The notes under the pieces were generated by a model. It worked only from the letters and a program-made list of their open reading frames with translations. It was not told the origin of the DNA and made no database searches. DNA of 64,000 nt from Oryzias latipes (lineage: Eukaryota > Chordata > Actinopteri > Beloniformes > Adrianichthyidae). Positions 57,783 through 64,000 of the stretch are shown piece after piece; the stretch's first letter is position 1, and every line of letters begins with the position of its first letter. Both the position numbers and the translations under genes were made by a program. The stretch covers positions 3,888,642 to 3,952,641 of the forward strand of contig NC_019866.2 of assembly GCF_002234675.1 (NCBI RefSeq), given 5' to 3'.

Positions 57783-57803
57783 GGGGGGGGGGGGGGGGGG
57801 GGG
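57783..57803 (+). repeat. 21-base G run
   Basis: Uninterrupted G21 on the plus strand, so C21 in the prr14 transcript direction, just upstream of the first coding exon. Potential G-quadruplex; length may be a sequencing artefact. Confidence 0.8.
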
Positions 57804-58849
57804 CTCACATCAGAACAAACACAGCTCAAAGCAAGTTCCAAAGACGGGTCACTTACTTTCCTCAAGCCTGCTGCAGCGATTAGTCTGAAATTGAGAGATA
57901 CATATTCATATTAAAGTGTTAAATTCATCTATTAGGCCTCCAGGGGGGAACATTTAAATGACTTCAACTTTTTAAAGATTTTTTAAGAGTCATTGTGAAT
58001 GAATTGAGCTGATCTGACTGACTGAAGATGCTTAAATTATTGTGTGATGAAGAGGAGGATCACAGATTATTATCATGGAATTCATCTGATGAAGCATTTC
58101 TGCTTCCAACAACCTGATGTTGTTGGTTTTCTGCATTTAAACGATTTAATACAACTAAACAATGATGAAATTTACTTTCATGTTTTAGTTTGAGTCTTAA
58201 ACAAAACAAACTTAGAGAAAAATATACATAAAAAGAAATAACTCCCATTTGATTATCATTTGAATTCTAGCATCAAATACCAGCTACTGAGATGAGCACG
58301 CGCCGATTCCTTCATTGCGGTTAACGCACCACAATCATTTTTTATTTTTTTTACCCTACCCAAACCCATAAAAGACACAAGTATTCTTACAATGAACTTT
58401 AACTGAGCTAGTTTTTACCCCAAAAAAATGAAGCGGTGGTTTCATCAAATCTGAGCGCCGTCTACTTCCTGGAGAGGGTCTCATTTTCCAAACTTTTTTT
58501 TTTTTAAACAAACGAAATAAATATAGCTGGTTAACGTTGGTCACCTGTCGTTTTGAAAACACAAATTAAGGCCATTTCCCTGATAGAACATGTACGTTTA
58601 CATTATCTATGTTCTCTTTTCCTCGGCTAACCTCGATATTCTCCAAAGGTTTTCAGCAGTTACTGCAGCAGACAATAGTCGTATCCGAGAACTGTCATTT
58701 CGCCAGAACATTTCAGGTGGAAGCAGGGCTCGACCAATGCGTGTAGTTTACGTAGAAACACACACATTAATATAAAACAGCTAACAAACCTTTGCGAAAT
58801 ATTTAACTGGGCCGTGGAGTAATAATCCAAACGCGACGTAAACAAGACA

Positions 58850-59030
58850 TGCCGGACGGACGGCGCCCTACCGCGACTCGCCGAAATATCCGTTTTTACA
58901 AATGAACCAGCCAGGCAAAACAGCTCGACCAATCACGGCACGAAGAGCTCCCACCGAGGCCCGCCTTTTTGTAATCTGACCAATAAGGAGACAACATGAA
59001 CGGGGTCACTGTTTGAGGTTAGCCAATAGG
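58850..59030. promoter_or_regulatory. prr14: probable prr14 promoter with CCAAT boxes
   Basis: A CpG-rich patch (GGACGGCGCCCTACCGCGAC) with three spaced CCAAT words: GACCAATCA near 58927, GACCAATAA near 58978 and GCCAATAGG near 59022. A fourth CCAAT lies near 58733. This is the usual layout of NF-Y-driven housekeeping promoters. It may also act on the cd2bp2 3' side only passively. Confidence 0.5.
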
Positions 59031-59055
59031 AGCGCTGTGGAAAATTACGCTTTGT

Positions 59056-59281
59056 GGAGCCGGTTTAGCTCGTGCTGGTTTGCGGCGCCTTCCGTCCGTG
59101 AAACCCAGGTTCGAATCCGGGCTGCTCCCTGTTCCCTTCTCTACCTCTGTGCCGGTCCCAAGCCCGGTTGCTTTGAGAAGGTTGCGTCAGGAAGGGCATC
59201 CGGCGTAAAACATTGCCAAATTTACCATGCGACTTGTTCGCTGTGGCGACCCCTGATGGGAAAAAGCCGAAAGAGAAACAA
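59056..59281 (+). mobile_element. tRNA-headed SINE with an RTE-LINE body
   Basis: 59056-59128 folds like a tRNA. GGAGCCG pairs with CTGCTCC (one mismatch), there is an A-box-like TTAGCTCGTGCTGG, and a B box GGTTCGAATCC. It is followed by sequence from both ends of the LINE at 38293-41423. The 5' leader part is GTGCCGGTCCCAAGCCCGG, TTGCGTCAGGAAGGGCATCC and GGCGTAAAA. The 3' part is TTCGCTGTGGCGACCCCTGA and AAAGCCGAAAGAGAAA. It should be transcribed by Pol III and mobilised by the LINE machinery. No target duplication could be fixed. Confidence 0.75.
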
Positions 59282-59585
59282 CAACTTTAGCGTTGGGTTG
59301 TTTTGTGTCCTCGGGTGACACAGTATCAGTAATGAGTAATTTTCAAAAGAATGTAAATTGAATGACTTAAAAGACACCGCTTTAAAGCAGATTTCTTCAA
59401 ATCATATTAAATACTCGAGCTTCATCTTCAAATTTATTTAAAGAAATGTCTAAACAAATATAAGAAAAATACAAAATATATATATATTGCTTCCTTGATT
59501 TGAATTTCAGCACCTGTTAAAATATATTATGGTACATTGGATGACCCACAAAATAAAGGAAAGAAACAATATTAAACACAGCAAG

Positions 59586-59591
59586 TTTATT
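59586..59591 (-). terminator. cd2bp2: cd2bp2 polyadenylation signal
   Basis: AATAAA on the minus strand, 141 nt after the stop codon. Confidence 0.6.
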
Positions 59592-59731
59592 AAAAACATG
59601 CAGAAAAGAAATACATTTAAAACAAATATCATGTTTTTCAAATTAAAGAAGAGACAGGGAAGACTTTGAAAGAATTATGGGATAAACAACACCAAACTGC
59701 AAAAATGATGAGGATCATTTATGGCCATAAT

Positions 59732-62274
59732 TCATGTGTAAAGATCAAAGTCTATTCTTCTTGAGTTGTAGAACTGAGACCCTTCCTGGTCGACCCTCCT
59801 GCAGTACACGCCGTCGCTGAAATAGCCTTCGTCCACCCAGCCCTGGAAAACGAACAATAAGAAGATTAAAACCCCACCAGGTCCAACTGAGGGTCAGAGC
59901 TACTTTACAAGTCAATAATCTGGCAAACACGGTGGGATTTACTGCTATCTTTACAGAAAGAGAGCAGTTAAAATTCACTTAAAAAATAAATAAACTTTAA
60001 AAGGTAGACATAAAATGCTGCATTAAAGCTGCACAGATTTTATCATTTTTTGTAATAATGTCAATTATGACTTCACTTAAATATCATTTAAACATATTCT
60101 GTATCCTGATTTTATTCAAAACAATGTATAGGAGTAACAATAATTACACAATTCTTGTACATTAGGCGTCAAATGAACTATTAGCTGACAGATATAGACA
60201 AAGACACCACTTTCTAATTGTTTATATTAAAACACAAAAGGGAGATTAACAGTTTAATTTTGCACAAATCCCATAAGAATAATTCTTCATGTACAAATTT
60301 GAGGGGAATAACCTGCATCTGCTGGCTGGTGAAGGGGCCGTAGACCTCTGTGTTTTCCTTGTTGTCCCATTTGTACTCCCACATCACTTCATCCGTCACT
60401 AAAAGTTCAGAAAGATCGATCAAATAAGTTACATTGCATGTGACGACAACCGAAAATCTTCAAATGTTTCGCCAAATTACCTCTTTTGTCTTCCTCATCC
60501 TCTTTGTCTTCTGATTTTTCCTCAACTTTCTCATCAAATTTGTCGCCAAACATGTCGAGTTCATCCTCATCGTCACTACACCTGGTTCTCTGCCTGTCTG
60601 CTGGCTGCTTGCTCGTCATCCTCTTCATCAAAAATCCTAGTTTCTCATAAGTGTGCTGATAGATTTCAAACATCCCTGATCCAACCAGTCTGTCAGCGAG
60701 AGCTGTGAGCTTATCCAGCTTCTCGGCATCTCTTTTGTTCTCCTTTGTGGGTTCGTTCTCTTTCCTCAGCTTCCCCTTCTTCCCCCCAAGGCCTCCTAAC
60801 CGACGGAGCGCCGTAGCAACCGTTTCTCCGGGTTCCAATAACTCAACAACAGCTTCAGTGAGCTGATGCTGCGTGTAGGATGCCAGGGGGTCCTCTACAG
60901 GTGTCTCCTCCTCCTCCTCCTCCTCTTCCTCTTCCTGATCACCCTTGTCTACTTGCTTTTCCTCCCTCCGCTTTTCCTCCTCAGCCTCATCCTCATCACC
61001 AGCTCTGCGCACCCGCTTGGCTCCCAGACCTTTCTTCTTCTTTTTGAAAGGCTGCTCTCTTATTTTTACCTGTAATAAAGGAAGATGTTTCATTCATTCT
61101 CTCTTGACTGAAAATACGCCATGTATGTGTTCCTAAAACTAGTTACCCAGTCTATGTTGTCTAGCCAGTTGTCTTTAATCTCTTTCTCCTTTTTGATGAA
61201 ATAGTTTCCCTCTGAATCGAAGTGACCTTCCTCCATCTCCTCTTCTAGGTTAAAAGGTGTAATAGATACTCCCTCATCATAGTCGATAGTTGCTCCTTCT
61301 TGACCTGAAAACACATTTTCTGACATTAAAACAGCTTCCAGGGAAAGTTTACGAAAGCACTATTAGCATAAAGGACTACTTTGTGCAGGTAAACAGATAT
61401 TAAACATCTTGGTTTAAAATTAAAGCACCCTCACTTATATTATTTTTCAAAACAAACAAAAAACAAGGCTTACCCTCCACATCATCGCTGGCTAGAATGT
61501 TGTATTTGCTGTGTTTTGATTCTCCTCCTTCGTCCTCTTCATCACTGTCTAGTGAATGTTTGCCCTTGAACCTGGAACCTGGTCCACTCACTGCCTCACA
61601 GCTCTGTTTCAACAAAACAAAGTCATAGGGATGGCACTTAGAAACAAAAGCGAAACAAATGTATTTATTTTGTGATCGATGCCCCCAAAAAAAGCATAAC
61701 CTAAACAGTAAAACAAGGTCATGCTTCACCTAAAAATAGGTGTTTTTATTCTTTTACATTCTATCATTTCTCAGATAATAAAAAAATTACACAGGTCTGC
61801 CATATTTTGAATTAAACAAAGTGTCCACTTAAGCTAAAAATAATCTCAGTTCATAAGTTACTGGAAAAGATTTCAAATGACTAATAAAAGTTATAACTTA
61901 TTAGTTATGCAAATGCCGTTTTAGAATATATCAAAATAAAGTAAACATCTTTAAAATAACTGTACTAATATTTCAATAGAATAGTGGAATGAAAATAGTG
62001 CATCAAATAAAGGCCAACAGCTCATCATGAGGAAAACACAGAAATGAATGACGCAGCACAAAACTAAAATAAAACACGCGGCACTTAATTAGTACCAATA
62101 CGTAACAAATGATTACTTATATAGTTTATCCAGATCAAAATTCAGGAAATCAAAGGCTAAACTTTTTTAGCAAAACCCTGACAGATCCTCCGGCTTTACC
62201 TTCTTCGTGAGCCCGTCGTCTTCCAGTTCAAACTCTTCGTTCCCGTCCTGAAATGTCACTTTTCTCTTCGACAT
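59732..62274 (-). CDS. cd2bp2: CD2 cytoplasmic tail-binding protein 2 (U5-52K, GYF domain)
   Basis: Six exons: 62274-62200, 61603-61474, 61304-61147, 61069-60481, 60398-60313 and 59842-59732. They give 382 aa (human 341). The N-terminus [20 protein letters not shown] and the segment [51 protein letters not shown] are family hallmarks. The C-terminus is a GYF domain: [40 protein letters not shown], binding Pro-rich ligands such as PPPGHR in CD2 and SmB. CD2BP2 is a U5 snRNP assembly/tri-snRNP factor that leaves before activation. A Glu-rich run (about ten Glu near residue 165) and acidic stretches before the GYF domain account for the extra length. Confidence 0.95.
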
Positions 62275-62599
62275 GGTGCTGGAGAAGACAACAGAGCACC
62301 ACTTTTATCCACGCAACTACACACCCACAAGTGACTGTAATAACACGCACGTTATTAGCTTTGCAGCTAAGTGTTAGCAAACAACAACACGGAGAGCATG
62401 CAGAACAAGTAAACGCCTCGCCACCAACTGCGACTCGATATACGAAAGGCATTCAACATTATGTTGGTCAACATAATGTATAAACAAATAATAAGTATAA
62501 ATGACACAATAGAACAGATAGGGAGAGCGTGGTAAAAAACCTGCATAAATTGTCAACGTTCGCTTTCGCTTCTTGTTTGACGGAAATCTAGATTTTATT

Positions 62600-62640
62600 G
62601 TTATTCAACAATGGCGGAATGACGCAACACCGCCACCATG
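62600..62640. promoter_or_regulatory. cd2bp2: YY1-like element upstream of cd2bp2
   Basis: CAACAATGGCGGAA near 62607 fits the YY1 core (AANATGGCG) joined to an ETS-like CGGAA. It lies about 330 bp upstream of the start codon, at the edge of a CpG-bearing patch. Confidence 0.35.
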
Positions 62641-62649
62641 TGGTGTGGA

Positions 62650-64000
62650 GGGTAACAGCTGTTATTTTCAAAGATAAAAGCGTTGAGGCTGGCTCAAAAA
62701 TTACATTTTGTTTAGGATTCATTCATCTTTTGTTATCCGTTTTTTTTAGCAAACTGTCTTTATTTACCACACCCTTTTTGAAAAACTGCAGTTGTGAATA
62801 GTTAAAGCAGGAATAATTTTCTGTAAAACTGTTAATAAATCTAGAAATGAGAATTCAGAGAAACAATATTCGATTTCAGTTTTGCTCTTTCAGACGTCAT
62901 TTTGAAAACTACACTTTGAATAGAGCTATGTTTCATTTTTGTAGATTTAATGCTTCTCCCTAAAAGCCATTAATGCTATTGAATTTATAACTAAGTCTTT
63001 TTATTTTATCATTTTTTAAAATAGCTCTTTTTTTATTTGTGATAGCACACAAACAAAATAATTATTATTAGATCTGCATTTTCAATCGTTTGCATTTTTA
63101 ATCTTTTATTGTATTAGTTTTTAAAAGCACATAAGGAAAATGCACGGGATTTATGCACAATAGGAACCTTATTAGGAAAGCTGCTCAATTTAAAAAAAGA
63201 TTTTGTTATTTTCCATGGCAACAAACACAAATCCTTACCAGGAGTTGAAATTATTCTATAAATATAGAATCAGAAGCTGATCTAATTATAGCTTTAAAAA
63301 AAGTGGAAAAAAAACCTAGATCAATAAAAGTGGTGCTGTTTTTGACAGGGAACTGAATCTTTTCAGTTATTTTCCATCTGCCCACAGCAGAGTCAGTCGC
63401 CTTAAAAGCAATCATAAGGAAATCACATCATAAAAGAAATAAAAGGAGAAATGATGGAGCCAAGGCAGTCAACTCCACCACAGCCACTAGAATCTCACTT
63501 CTTGACAGTGAAGCAGGTCGCGACTGCTCAGTTCCCAGGAGCTCCGGGCAGACTCAACAGAGAATATAACGTGTCAGGGTATTATTACCAGGAAGTGGGT
63601 TGAGTTATTTATATTTAAACGCTCGTCCTTCGGTGCCCATGAGGGAACCAGCTTTAGTAACTTAATGCTAAATATGAAAACATTGTCTGGGCTGGTCGAA
63701 TCAACCTGACAGCAAACAACCGCCTTCATATTTAACAACAACAAAAATTAAAACATAATGTGTCGATCTGAATAATGAAAGGACTGCGTGGGAGGCCAAA
63801 GTGACCCTTACTGCTTGACAAAAGGTAAGTCTGAGTCAGCGCTGTCAAATCTGCAGTGATGTGAGCAGCCAAGAAAAATATTGTGGTTTTGGAAATGTGC
63901 TGACATTTTTATTGTTTATTATGAGGTACTTACCAGGTTTAAAATAAATGTCGTTATGTTGGATGCATGGGGGTTGATGGTATTGCATGTTTCACAAGTT
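62650..64000. other. intergenic, no gene seen
   Basis: AT-rich upstream flank of cd2bp2. A less AT-rich part at 63440-63660 could be the promoter of a gene beyond the right edge, but no exon can be supported. Confidence 0.35.

Noticed and set aside
59056-59128. A functional tRNA gene
   Set aside because: The acceptor and T arms fit but the anticodon arm is not convincing and the sequence runs straight into LINE-derived body, so it is a SINE head.

Overview
This is vertebrate nuclear DNA with short, intron-rich genes, AT-rich non-coding sequence and teleost-type repeats. Gene content and order point to a teleost fish. An Oryzias (medaka)-like genome is my best guess, from the look of the dispersed repeats, but it is not proven. 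I worked out exon models by hand from GT/AG sites and reading phase. In every multi-exon gene marked complete below, the exons add up to one uninterrupted frame.

Layout: 1-5044 (-) is the 5' part of a secreted glycine-rich, elastin-like gene that runs off the left edge. 5.2-13.4 kb is intergenic sequence with old repeats and a dead Tc1 copy. 13912-14491 (+) is cox6a2. 16762-23465 (-) is armc5. Next come two transposase-related genes lying tail to tail: a Myb/SANT-like gene (25074-25672, +) and a HARBI1-like gene (26641-28276, -). elob (elongin B) is at 29775-32219 (-). 33364-37005 (-) encodes a THAP zinc finger joined to a Ty3/GIN-type integrase domain. 38293-41423 is a full-length RTE-type LINE with an open 997-codon frame and a perfect 13-bp target duplication. 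Then follow rusf1 (41617-45094, -), a tmem265-like two-membrane-segment gene (47161-47629, +), prr14 (49008-57679, -), a tRNA-headed SINE built from both ends of the LINE family (59056-59281), and cd2bp2 (59732-62274, -). 62.65-64 kb shows no gene.

cox6a2, armc5, rusf1, tmem265, prr14 and cd2bp2 all have human counterparts in 16p11.2, so this is a conserved synteny block. elob is on 16p13.3 in human, and the two transposase-derived loci appear to be extra to the human arrangement.

The strongest leads are: the THAP-integrase fusion gene; the HARBI1-like gene that has lost two expected catalytic acidic residues and sits beside a Myb/SANT partner-type gene; the young LINE and its SINE; and a cluster of four ZNF143/THAP11-type motifs in the armc5 upstream region. 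No CRISPR, operon-type or viral system was seen.
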